Source: DASUBV01 sp036501025 (lineage in GTDB: Bacteria > Actinomycetota > Actinomycetes > Streptosporangiales > Streptosporangiaceae). Taken from it: a stretch of 64,000 bases of DNA. The translations under genes were made by a program, and so were the position numbers. Below the pieces are notes generated by a model. It searched no databases. It was not told the DNA's origin and saw only the letters and a list, made by a program, of their open reading frames with translations. Positions 41,980 through 49,949 of the stretch are shown piece by piece; position 1 is the first letter of the stretch, and each line of letters starts with the position of its first letter. The DNA is taken from positions 15,564-79,563 of the forward strand of contig DASYBB010000106.1 of assembly GCA_036501025.1 (NCBI GenBank). Reading direction: 5' to 3'.

Positions 41980-42210
41980 CCGGCGGCCACGGCGAGCATC
42001 TGCCCGGCCGGACGCCCGTGGCCGGCCTGCGGCCCGCCGGCGGTTTCCGCGCCCGTCCCGGGGTAGCGCCAGTGTCATGGGATGGATGGACAAGCAGGTT
42101 TCCGGCCTGCCCGAGTCCGACCCGGCGGGACGTGACGAGGCGACCCGGCCGGCCCGGGAGCCAGGCGGCCCCTGAGACGGACAGACTTCGGAGGGCGGGC
42201 AGAGGACGAA

Positions 42211-42795
42211 ATGGCGTACCAGGTTGCGCAGAGCCGGTGCGAGTATGACGGCACGGTCATCAGGGTCCGCGTGGACACCGTTGAGCTGCCGGGCGGCCCG
42301 GCCGATCGCGAGGTTGTCGAACACGCCGATTCCGTGGCTGTCGTGGCGGTTGACGACGGGAACCGGGTGCTGATGATCCGCCAGTATCGCCACCCGGCCC
42401 GGCAGTTCCTGTGGGAGCTGCCCGCCGGACTGCGCGACCAGCCCGGCGAGCAGCCGCTCGAGACGGCCCGCCGCGAGCTGGCCGAGGAGACCGGCCTGAC
42501 GGCCGAGCGCTGGAGCACCCTGGTCGACCTGCGCCCGTCGCCAGGGGTCAGTACGGAGATAGTCCGCGTCTACCTGGCCGGCCAGATCAAGGCCGACGAT
42601 CGCGCCGGTGCCCCGGAGGGCGAGGAGCGCGACCTTCAGAGCCGGTGGATCCTCCTGTCCGATGCACTGGCCGAGGTCTTCGCCGGCGTCATCACCAACG
42701 GCCTCGCCGTGGCCGGGCTGCTCGCGGCAGGGGCGCGTTTCGGCCTGATCGGTGGGCAGTCGCGGCCGGCCGAAGCTCCCTGGCCGGACAGCTGA
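42211..42795 (+). CDS. NUDIX hydrolase, ADP-ribose pyrophosphatase-like
   Basis: This gene encodes 194 residues. The Nudix box G-x5-E-x7-R-E-U-x-E-E-x-G is complete: GLRDQPGEQPLETARRELAE followed by ETGL. Before it lie RVDTVELPGGPADREVVEHA and VLMIRQYRHPARQFLWELPA, where the RQYR and ELPAG segments are typical of ADP-ribose or nucleoside-diphosphate-sugar pyrophosphatases. The reaction would split ADP-ribose to AMP and ribose-5-phosphate. A 32-codon frame at 42077-42175 just upstream was not accepted as a gene. Confidence 0.9.
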   Translation: MAYQVAQSRCEYDGTVIRVRVDTVELPGGPADREVVEHADSVAVVAVDDGNRVLMIRQYRHPARQFLWELPAGLRDQPGEQPLETARRELAEETGLTAERWSTLVDLRPSPGVSTEIVRVYLAGQIKADDRAGAPEGEERDLQSRWILLSDALAEVFAGVITNGLAVAGLLAAGARFGLIGGQSRPAEAPWPDS

Positions 42796-43033
42796 ACGGA
42801 TGCCGCGGACCCCAGCCTGGGCTGCCGCCCGCGGCCCGGGAGACAAGCGGGTTCCGGCGCCGGCGGGCGGCGCCGCGGTCTGCGGCCGATCACGGGGACG
42901 GCCGCCACGCTTAGATGGCCGCGTACCGGGCAGGCGAGCGTTTCGCGGGCCGTCCGCGCCGCAGCGGGCGCCGCCTACCTGGAGGTCTCATGAGCAACAT
43001 CAGCGCACGACCCGGTCCTTGGGCGGAGGATTC

Positions 43034-44005
43034 ATGATCCGCCGGGCGGAGGGCCTCGCCGGCGAGGTGGCGCTGGTAACCGGCGCATCGCGCGGGCTCG
43101 GCCTGGCGCTCGCCCGTGAGCTAGCGCGGCGGTCCTGCCCGCTGGTGATCTGCGCACGGGACGCTGCCGAGCTGGAGCGCGCGGCCCGCGACCTGCGCGG
43201 CCGCGGAGCCGACGTCGCGGCGGTCACTGCCGACATCACCGATACCGGCGCGCCGCAGCGGCTGATCGACATCGCGCTGGAGCGGCATGGCCGGCTCGAC
43301 ATCCTGGTCAGCAACGCCGGGATCATCCAGGTCGGCCCGGCCGTGAACGCGACGCCCGATGACTATGAGGCGGCCCTGGCGACGATGGCGGTAGCGCCGA
43401 TGCGGCTGGCGCTCGCCGCGCTGCCTGTCATGCAGCGGCAGGGACACGGCCGCATCGTCACGATCACGTCGATCGGCGGGAAGGTCAGCGTGCCGCACCT
43501 GGGGCCGTACGCCACGGCGAAGTTCGCCGCTGTCGGCTTCTCCGAGGGGCTGCGGGCCGAGCTGGGCGGCCGGCCGGTCTCGGTCACGACGGTCGTGCCG
43601 GGGCTGATGCGGACCGGGTCGCACCTGAACGCGCTGTTCGCCGGCCGCAAGGACGCCGAGTTCACCTGGTTCAGCCTGGCGGCGGGCCTGCCGTTCCTGT
43701 CCATGGATGCCGGGCGCGCCGCCCGACAGATCGCGAATGCGGTGGCCGCGCGGCGGCCGGAGGTCATCCTGACCCCGGCTGGCCAGGTCATGGCGCGGGC
43801 GGCCGGCGTCTCGCCGGGCCTGACCGCTGCCGTGCTGCACGCCGTCAGCCAGCTGGGGCTCCCCGCTCCGGCCGGGCAGCGGGGCGTCGCCGCCTTCGGG
43901 AAGCGGCTGCACCCGGTCATCAACGCGGCGGCGTTCGACTGGCTGACCCGGCTGGGCCGCCGGGCGGCGCGCGACCTCAACGAGGACACGACGCCGGTCC
44001 CCTGA
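43034..44005 (+). CDS. Short-chain dehydrogenase/reductase
   Basis: This gene encodes 323 residues from ATG 43034 (GGCGGAGGATTC upstream). Classical SDR motifs are VALVTGASRGLGLALARELA, DILVSNAGIIQVGP, IVTITSIGGKVSVPHLGPYA and the catalytic Y-x3-K in GPYATAKFAAVGFSEGLRAE. A C-terminal extension of about 90 residues (AARRPEVILTPAGQVMARAA and beyond) resembles actinobacterial SDRs that carry a membrane-proximal tail. The substrate is unknown. The roughly 240 bases before it (42796-43033) hold no recognised feature. Confidence 0.88.
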   Translation: MIRRAEGLAGEVALVTGASRGLGLALARELARRSCPLVICARDAAELERAARDLRGRGADVAAVTADITDTGAPQRLIDIALERHGRLDILVSNAGIIQVGPAVNATPDDYEAALATMAVAPMRLALAALPVMQRQGHGRIVTITSIGGKVSVPHLGPYATAKFAAVGFSEGLRAELGGRPVSVTTVVPGLMRTGSHLNALFAGRKDAEFTWFSLAAGLPFLSMDAGRAARQIANAVAARRPEVILTPAGQVMARAAGVSPGLTAAVLHAVSQLGLPAPAGQRGVAAFGKRLHPVINAAAFDWLTRLGRRAARDLNEDTTPVP

Positions 44006-44151
44006 CCGCGGGGATCAGCCCGCCCGCCAGTGGCCCGCCACCCGTACGGCCAGGACAGATGCCCTGGGCAGCGTATGTTCATGGGGATGGCCCTCGGCTA
44101 GCCTCCTCCGTGCCGGATCCGGCGGGCGCGGGCTGGTGAGGAGTGGTTGAG

Positions 44152-44886
44152 TTGGCTGATGGCCTGGCCGCAGCGGCGAGCGGGCTCCGTGCCCTGTCCG
44201 CGTTCTTCGTCGATGACGGCACCCTCGGTGACACGCTAGTGCGGGTCGCCGAGCTGGCCTGCGAGGTGACATCCGCGGACATGGCCGGGATCACCCTGCT
44301 GGTCGACGGCGAGCCCGCGACCGGGGTGTTCACCGATGCCGAGGCGCCTCAGATAGATGCCGCGCAGTACGAGATGGATGACGGGCCGTGCCTGGCGGCC
44401 TTCCGCGACCAGCGCATCTACCGCATTGACTCCACCGCCGCGGAGGACCGGTGGCCGGCGTTCGCCCGCGACGCCGCGTCGCACGGCGTCACGGCCACCC
44501 TGTCGGTTCCCCTGGCCGCCCGGCGCGAGGGCGTTGGCGCACTCAACCTGTACTCGCGCACGGCTGCCTTCAGCGACCAGCACGTCCGGCAGGCCGAGGT
44601 CTTCGCCGCCCAGGCGGCCATCGTGCTGGCCAACGCTCAGGTGTACTGGGACGCCCGCCAGCTCGGCGAGAACCTGCGGCAGGCCATGCGGTCCCGCGCC
44701 GCGATTGACCAGGCCACCGGCATCCTGATGGCCGATGGCGGGCGGCGGCCCGACGAGGCTTTCCAGCTCCTCGTCCGCGCCTCCCAGCGGGAGAACCGCA
44801 AGCTGCGCGACATCGCCGCCGAGATCGTCGCCCATGCCTCCGACCGCCGCGGCCCGCTGGGTCCCGGCGCGGCCGGGGGTACCTAG
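44152..44886 (+). CDS. GAF-ANTAR transcription antiterminator
   Basis: This gene encodes 244 residues; TTG 44152 is preferred over GTG 44143 because GAGGAG (44138-44143) lies eight bases before it. The GAF domain shows LRALSAFFVDDGTLGDTLVR, MAGITLLVDGEPATGVFTDA, CLAAFRDQRIYRIDSTAAED and LSVPLAARREGVGALNLYSR. The ANTAR domain near the C-terminus reads RSRAAIDQATGILMADGGRR with PDEAFQLLVRASQRENRKLR and DIAAEIV. ANTAR domains bind paired RNA hairpins to prevent termination. The ligand of the GAF domain is unknown. It converges with the next GAF-ANTAR gene, overlapping by four bases. Confidence 0.88.
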   Translation: MADGLAAAASGLRALSAFFVDDGTLGDTLVRVAELACEVTSADMAGITLLVDGEPATGVFTDAEAPQIDAAQYEMDDGPCLAAFRDQRIYRIDSTAAEDRWPAFARDAASHGVTATLSVPLAARREGVGALNLYSRTAAFSDQHVRQAEVFAAQAAIVLANAQVYWDARQLGENLRQAMRSRAAIDQATGILMADGGRRPDEAFQLLVRASQRENRKLRDIAAEIVAHASDRRGPLGPGAAGGT

Positions 44887-45581
44887 TGCTCCTGGGCGCG
44901 GGCGATGACGTCGGCGGCGGCAGCGGTGAGGCTGGCGCCGCTGTCGGCGGCCAGCGCGCGGAGCAGGTCATAGGCAGCCGACATGTCCAGGTCTCGCGTA
45001 TAGGCCAGGACGCCCTTGGCCTGCTCGATGAGCGTGCGGGCTTCCAGGGCCTGCTGGACCCGGTCGGTGACCTGCTGCCGGGTGAGACCGCCGGGCTGGA
45101 CGATGACGATGGTGGCGATATTGGCGAAGGCCTGCCCGGTGTCGTCCTCGCCGGCCTGCTGCGGGCGGGCGTCGTCCCTGAAGACGTTCATCGCGCCGAG
45201 CGTGCGGCCGTGCCAGCGCAGCGGGTATGCGTGCACGGCGCTGTAGCCGGCGTCGACGATGGCCGGCCCGGTGTCCGGCCACCGGCCCCGGATCTCGCTG
45301 ATGCCGCTGACGGAAACCACCGTTCCGGCCCGGATCGCGTCGACGCAGGGGCCGGCGTCGTGCTGGATCTGGAAGATTTCCAGCTCGGCGGCCCGGTGCG
45401 AGGTCGCGCTGAGCAGTTCCAGGTCCCCGCTCTCCGTCAGCAGCAGCAGGCCGACGGCCTGGGCGCCGAGCACGCCGCGGGCATCGTCCACCAGCCGGGC
45501 CAGCATGTCGGTAACATCGTTATCCCCGGTCAGCGCCGAGGCGGCGTCGGCGAGGGCCTGCGCCACTGTCCTGGCGGTCAT
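44883..45581 (-). CDS. GAF-ANTAR protein (second)
   Basis: This gene encodes 232 residues. The GAF domain reads MLARLVDDARGVLGAQAVGL, ATSHRAAELEIFQIQHDAGP with CVDAIRAGTVVSVS, and HAYPLRWHGRTLGAMNVFRD. The ANTAR domain reads ALEARTLIEQAKGVLAYTRD and then LDMSAAYDLLRALAADSGAS. The start overlaps the stop of the upstream gene by four bases (ATGA), so the two are co-translated and may form hetero-oligomers. Confidence 0.87.
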   Translation of the reverse strand: MTARTVAQALADAASALTGDNDVTDMLARLVDDARGVLGAQAVGLLLLTESGDLELLSATSHRAAELEIFQIQHDAGPCVDAIRAGTVVSVSGISEIRGRWPDTGPAIVDAGYSAVHAYPLRWHGRTLGAMNVFRDDARPQQAGEDDTGQAFANIATIVIVQPGGLTRQQVTDRVQQALEARTLIEQAKGVLAYTRDLDMSAAYDLLRALAADSGASLTAAAADVIARAQEH

Positions 45582-46306
45582 GGCTGCTCGTTCCCGTTGC
45601 TGTCAGTGCCGGTATCGGCGATCGTGAAGTCAAGCTGGCGGCCGACCACCTGTGCCGCGATCGCATCGACACTGGTGTCATGGGCATAGGCATGCGCGCG
45701 GAGCAGGGCCAGCCCGTCGCCGGCGCCAACGCCTAGCTGGGCGATGACCATCCCGGTGGCCTGATGAACGCGGGCCCGGCCGGCCCACGGACCCGGCCCT
45801 ATCTCGGCCTGAGAATCCAGATCCTGCAGCAGGGCGGCGCCCAGCGCATCGGCAAGGAACTGCGCCTCGGCCGTGTCGCATCGCAGTGGGCGCGGCGTGC
45901 CCTGGTGGAGCGTGAGCACGCCCAGGACCGGGCCTTCGGGCCGGATCGGCAGGGCATACACGGCACCGTCGCCCGCCGCCGCGCGGGCGGCGGCAGCGAA
46001 CATGGGCCACTGGCCCACGGCGGCCGGGCTGGCCAGCTCCGCGGCCACCGCCAGCCCGGACTGGTACGCATCGGGGCCGGGTCCCTGGCCGAGCACTTCC
46101 TGCAGATCCTCCAGCTGGGCCGCGACCTCATCGGTGACGCACAGGGTCACCCGTTCTGACTGAGTGTAGGCGAGCGTGATCGCGCCGCCATCGGCTCCGA
46201 GCAGCCGCGCGCAGGCCAGGCAGAGCCGCAGCGGGAGCGGCTGTGCGGGCAGGCTACTAGCGATCTCCTGGGCCCACTGGGCCAGCAGCGCGGCTCTGTC
46301 CGTCAC
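45578..46306 (-). CDS. GAF-ANTAR protein (third)
   Basis: This gene encodes 242 residues from GTG 46306. Its GAF domain is divergent: LCLACARLLGADGGAITLAY, LQEVLGQGPGPDAYQSGLAV, YALPIRPEGPVLGVLTLHQG. ANTAR reads RARVHQATGMVIAQLGVGAG with DGLALLRAHAYAHDTSVDAI. It is the first gene of a two-gene operon with the preceding entry. The low similarity to the other copies suggests an old pair with distinct inputs. Confidence 0.85.
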   Translation of the reverse strand: MTDRAALLAQWAQEIASSLPAQPLPLRLCLACARLLGADGGAITLAYTQSERVTLCVTDEVAAQLEDLQEVLGQGPGPDAYQSGLAVAAELASPAAVGQWPMFAAAARAAAGDGAVYALPIRPEGPVLGVLTLHQGTPRPLRCDTAEAQFLADALGAALLQDLDSQAEIGPGPWAGRARVHQATGMVIAQLGVGAGDGLALLRAHAYAHDTSVDAIAAQVVGRQLDFTIADTGTDSNGNEQP

Positions 46307-46415
46307 GGCAGCGACTCGATTCTGTGACGTCTGGCCACTCTATGCTCGCCCCCGGCGACTGGGTGCAGGTGCGCGGCCGTAGACGCTCGCGCGGGGAGGG
46401 GCCGGACGTGGGGAG

Positions 46416-47171
46416 TCAGTCGCCGCGGCCTCGGCGCCGGCTGACCCGCTCGACGATCTCGGCGGCGATGTCGCGGAGCTTGCGGTTCTCCCGCTGGGAG
46501 ACGCGCACGAGAAGCTGGAACGCTTCATCCGGGCTCCGGCTGCCGTCGGCCATCAGGATCCCGATGGCCTGGTCGATCGCGGACCGGGACTGCATGGCCT
46601 GCAGCATGTTCTCGCCGAGCTGGCGGGCGTCCCAGTACACCTGAGCGTTGGACAGCACGATGGCCGCCTGGCGGGCGAATACCTCGGCCTGCTGGGTGAC
46701 CAGCCGGTCGAAGACCGCGGAGCGCGAGTACAGGTTCAGCGCGCCGAGGCTCTCGCCGCGGGCGCTGAGCGGGATGGACAGGGTCGCAGTGATGCCGTGG
46801 ACGGCGGCCATGCGGGTGAAGTCGGGCCACCGCCCGTCGGCCGCGATGCTGTCGATTCGGTACACCCGCTGGTGCCGAAATGCGTCCAGGCAGGGACCCT
46901 GGCCGGTGTCGTACTGGGCGACGTCTATCTCGGGAGCCTCGGGATCGGTGAAGACGCCCGTGGCCGGCTTGCCGTCGACCAGCATCGTGATCCCGGCCAT
47001 GTCTGCCGGAGAGACTTGGCAGGCCAGCTGGGCCACACGCAGCAGGGTCGCGCCGAGCGTCCCGTCGTCGATGAAGAACCGGGAAAGCGCGCTCAGGCCG
47101 TCGGCCATCGCGGGGAAATCGTCGGCCAAGGAAACTGCTCCAGAGTCAGAGCTGAGCCGGGGATCCCACAT
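46416..47171 (-). CDS. GAF-ANTAR protein (fourth)
   Basis: This gene encodes 251 residues from ATG 47171. It is the closest relative of the protein at 44152-44886 and of the broken copy at 40877: MADGLSALSRFFIDDGTLGA, MAGITMLVDGKPATGVFTDP, CLDAFRHQRVYRIDSIAADG, YWDARQLGENMLQAMQSRSA and SPDEAFQLLVRVSQRENRKL. GAF and ANTAR domains are complete. Nearly identical motif runs in three copies indicate recent duplication within this block. About 190 bases of unassigned sequence separate it from the response-regulator gene. Confidence 0.88.
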   Translation of the reverse strand: MWDPRLSSDSGAVSLADDFPAMADGLSALSRFFIDDGTLGATLLRVAQLACQVSPADMAGITMLVDGKPATGVFTDPEAPEIDVAQYDTGQGPCLDAFRHQRVYRIDSIAADGRWPDFTRMAAVHGITATLSIPLSARGESLGALNLYSRSAVFDRLVTQQAEVFARQAAIVLSNAQVYWDARQLGENMLQAMQSRSAIDQAIGILMADGSRSPDEAFQLLVRVSQRENRKLRDIAAEIVERVSRRRGRGD

Positions 47172-47365
47172 GGCCGAAGGACAATGGCTAACTCACGACG
47201 TAGAACCTAACATGTGCTGCCCGCACTGCCGCTGCCGGGCCGCGACCACGGGCCGGGCGAGCCTAGCGGCGGACCCGGTAGCACAGGCCGCCGCGGCCGG
47301 TAGAGGACAATGTCGCCACCCGGTGATGACGAACGCCACCGCCGCAGCTGAGCGAGCGGGCCGTC

Positions 47366-47971
47366 TCAGATCCAGCCCGCGTCGCGGGCGATGCGGATGG
47401 CGTCGATCCGGTTCCGGGCGCCGACCTTCGCGATCGCGTTCGAGATGTAGTTGCGCACCGTCGTCGGGGACAGCCCCAGCGCGCGGCCGATCTGCTCGGT
47501 GGAGGTGCCGTCAGCCGCGGCCCGCAGGACGTCGGCCTCGCGGGGCGTCAGCGGGCTGCTGCCGGTCTCCAGCGCCGCGGCGACCAGGTCCGGGTCCACG
47601 ACGCGCTCGCCGCGGGCGACCCGGCGGATGCCGTCGGCCAGGGTAGCGGCGGGAGCGTCCTTGACGATGAAGCCGCGCACGTGCTGCTCCAGGGCTCGCA
47701 GCAGGTTGCCGGGCTGGCTGAGCCCGGTCAGGACCAGCGCCCGGCACTCGGGCAGCGTCCGGTGCAGCTCGCCGGCGGCGGTCAGCCCGTCCAGGCCGGG
47801 CAGATCAATGTCCAGGACGGCCACGTCCGGGCGGGTGCGCAGCGCGGCCGGCACGATCTGGTCGCCGCGATCCAGCTCGGCCACGACCTCCATGCCGTCC
47901 TCCAGGGACAGCAGCGCGACCAGCGCGCCCCGGACCATGGCCATGTCCTCGGCGATCAGGATGCGGATCAC
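47366..47971 (-). CDS. NarL/DesR-type response regulator
   Basis: This gene encodes 201 residues from GTG 47971 (GGAGGGAGCACC upstream). The receiver domain begins IRILIAEDMAMVRGALVALL with the acidic pair, the phospho-acceptor Asp in DVAVLDIDLPGLDGLTAAGE, the Thr in ALVLTGLSQPGNLLRALEQH and the Lys in GFIVKDAPAATLADGI. The LuxR-type helix-turn-helix reads PLTPREADVLRAAADGTSTE and QIGRALGLSPTTVRNYISNA. All phosphotransfer residues are intact. Its cognate kinase gene, overlapping by four bases upstream, is broken, so the regulator may be orphaned. Confidence 0.92.
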   Translation of the reverse strand: MIRILIAEDMAMVRGALVALLSLEDGMEVVAELDRGDQIVPAALRTRPDVAVLDIDLPGLDGLTAAGELHRTLPECRALVLTGLSQPGNLLRALEQHVRGFIVKDAPAATLADGIRRVARGERVVDPDLVAAALETGSSPLTPREADVLRAAADGTSTEQIGRALGLSPTTVRNYISNAIAKVGARNRIDAIRIARDAGWI

Positions 47972-48610
47972 GGTGCTCCCTCCGGCAGTTCGACCCACAG
48001 CCGGAAGCTGCCGGCACCCGAATGTTCCCCGGCTGCGGTTCCGCCGGCCGCGCGCGCCCGTCCGGCCAGCCCGGGCAGCCCGGGCAGCCCGGTGCCCGCG
48101 CCGCTGGCCGCGCGGCCGTCCCGGTCGCCCGGGGCCGGCGCGCCGTCATTGACGATGTCCAGCCGCACCTGGCCGGGCGCCCGGCTGGCCGTGATGAAGG
48201 CCCGGCTGGCCCGGCTGTGGCGCAGGATATTGGTCGCGCCCTCGCGCACCGCCCAGGCCAGCACGGCGTCCTGATCCGGGGCCAGGCCGGGCAGCGCCAC
48301 GTCAATGTCCGCGGTCACCCCGGCACCCTGCAGGACGGCCGGGCGGCGTCAGCCGCCGCGGCCAGCGACACGCCGTGCTCGTTCCAGGTCACGGCCCGCA
48401 TGTCGCGCAGGGCCGACAGGGCCACCCCGGTCAGGCTCACGATCTCGCCGTGCGCCGCCGGCGGGTCGGAACCCAGCAGCCGGATGGCCAGGTCGCCCTT
48501 GAGGCAGACCGCCGACAGGCTCTGGCCGAGCAGGTCGCGCAGGTCGCGGCTGACGCGCAGGCGCTCACCGGCGAGGGCCTGCTCGGCCAGCTCCGTCCGG
48601 GCTGACCCGG
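47968..48610 (-). pseudogene. Broken DesK-type sensor histidine kinase
   Basis: The 3' part (47968 to about 48340) encodes a HATPase domain: AVLAWAVREGATNILRHSRA and GTGLPGLPGLAGRAR. Upstream, homology continues in another frame with the dimerisation domain ERLRVSRDLRDLLGQSLSAV then CLKGDLAIRLLGS. One G lost from the run near 48337-48343 accounts for the frameshift. The phospho-accepting His of the RDLHDLLG motif is Arg (CGC at 48539-48537), one transition from CAC. No membrane sensor part is recognisable before about 48610. The kinase is therefore dead at least twice over. Confidence 0.8.
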
Positions 48611-49191
48611 GCCAGCAGGGCGGGCGGCGGGCCGGCCGTCACGCCGGGTCCCGGTCCGGGCGGGTGCTGACGCCCTGCCGACGGCCCTTGAGCATCGCTC
48701 CGGGCACTGTCGTCGATGAGCGCCAGCTAACCGGCACCGGATGGCCTTGACATCACGGGCGGGAAGGCGGCGGCGGGCCCGGCCGCGCCGGACCGCAACG
48801 GCACCCAGGATCTGGAGCGTCAGCGTGTCCACGTCATTCCCGCCAGGTATTCAGCTAACCGGGCTTGCATGCTCATGCGGCTAACGGTAGCCACTTGCCG
48901 CCGGTCAATATCAGTCCACTGCCGGGACTGTCATGAAACTGCCGGGCCCACGGGCACGAGCCCCGCGGGCAGCTAAAACAGCGGGACCGTGTGGTGGCAA
49001 GTCTGGCCGGCCGGGCGGCGGCCCGGCAGGTGCGCATGTCGCCGGCGGCCGATGGCATTTGTCATCCCCGGCAGGGCGGCGAACATCACCGGCGCCTGAC
49101 GACATCGGCATCTACCGGTCCCGGCCAGCGGAAGCCCATGATCGTGGGCCAGGAGCCAAAAGCCGGCACCACGATCTGAGGAGACCTTCTG
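48611..49191. other. Intergenic region without recognised genes
   Basis: About 580 bases lie between the kinase remnant and the YceI gene. Open frames exist on both strands but have low-complexity Arg/Pro/Gly products and no plausible starts. The lost N-terminal half of the kinase gene may have lain here. A ribosome site for YceI (CTGAGGAGA) ends it. Confidence 0.4.
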
Positions 49192-49773
49192 ATGACCATC
49201 ATGGCCCACTCCGCCACCACCTCCGGCGTGCGCGTGCCCGAGGGCTGGGTCGCGGGGACGTGGACGATCGACCCCGCCCACTCGATGGTGAGCTTTTCGG
49301 TGCGGCACCTGATGTCGCGGGTGCGGGGCGGGTTCAGCGAGGTGAGCGGGCGGATCGTGACGGGCAGTGACCCGGCCGGGTCGTCAGTGTCGGCGGAGAT
49401 CGCCGCCGCGTCGATCAGCACGGGCACGCACATGCGCGACGATCATCTGCGATCGGCCGACTTCCTGGACGCCGACCGCTACCCGGTGATGAGGTTCTCG
49501 GGCGGGGCGCTGCGCCCGGCCGGCGGGGGGTGGGTGCTGGCGGGCGAGCTGACCATCCGGGATGTAACCCGGCCGCTGGACCTGGAGGTCGAGTTCCTCG
49601 GCAGCGACCCGACGGGCCTGCAGGGGGAGCCGCGGGTCGGCTTCTCGGCCCTGACCTCGATCAGCCGCCGCGACTTCGGCATCACCTTCGGCCTGGTCGG
49701 CGACGGTGCCAAGATCATCGTCGCCGACACGATCGACATCGCCCTGGACGTCCAGGCCTTCGCCGCCGCCTGA
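49192..49773 (+). CDS. YceI-family protein
   Basis: This gene encodes 193 residues. The lipocalin-like YceI barrel that binds polyisoprenoids is seen in AGTWTIDPAHSMVSFSVRHL, SRVRGGFSEVSGRIV, HMRDDHLRSADFLDADRYPV with MRFSGG, LTIRDVTRPLDLEVEFLG and GFSALTSISRRDFGITF. There is no signal peptide, so it should be cytoplasmic, as is usual in actinobacteria. The biological role of this group is not settled; isoprenoid carriage or stress roles are suggested for relatives. Confidence 0.92.
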   Translation: MTIMAHSATTSGVRVPEGWVAGTWTIDPAHSMVSFSVRHLMSRVRGGFSEVSGRIVTGSDPAGSSVSAEIAAASISTGTHMRDDHLRSADFLDADRYPVMRFSGGALRPAGGGWVLAGELTIRDVTRPLDLEVEFLGSDPTGLQGEPRVGFSALTSISRRDFGITFGLVGDGAKIIVADTIDIALDVQAFAAA

Positions 49774-49949
49774 ACCGCAGCACCGGCCGACGAGGAGAGA
49801 CCGGACGGTTCGCCACCCTGGGCCGGCCGCTGCGGCTCGACGCGACCGAGACCCGCACCTTCCGGAGCGGAACCACCGTCTGGGTCCACCGGCCGCACGA
49901 TCCGCGCTGAGCACCCAGTTCAGAGGGGTAGTGCGGAGTGCCGGCGACG
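49774..49949. other. Spacer with possible short remnant
   Basis: One frame here reads RFATLGRPLRLDATETRTFR and then SGTTVWVHRPHDPR, which could be a small remnant, but I recognise no family and there is no clear start. No terminator hairpin is evident. Confidence 0.3.

Noticed and set aside
42077..42175. 32-codon ORF before the NUDIX gene
   Set aside because: No ribosome site, no recognisable family and too short to judge.
49774..49910. Open tail after YceI with a coding-like stretch
   Set aside because: No start codon in context and no family; kept only as a spacer note.
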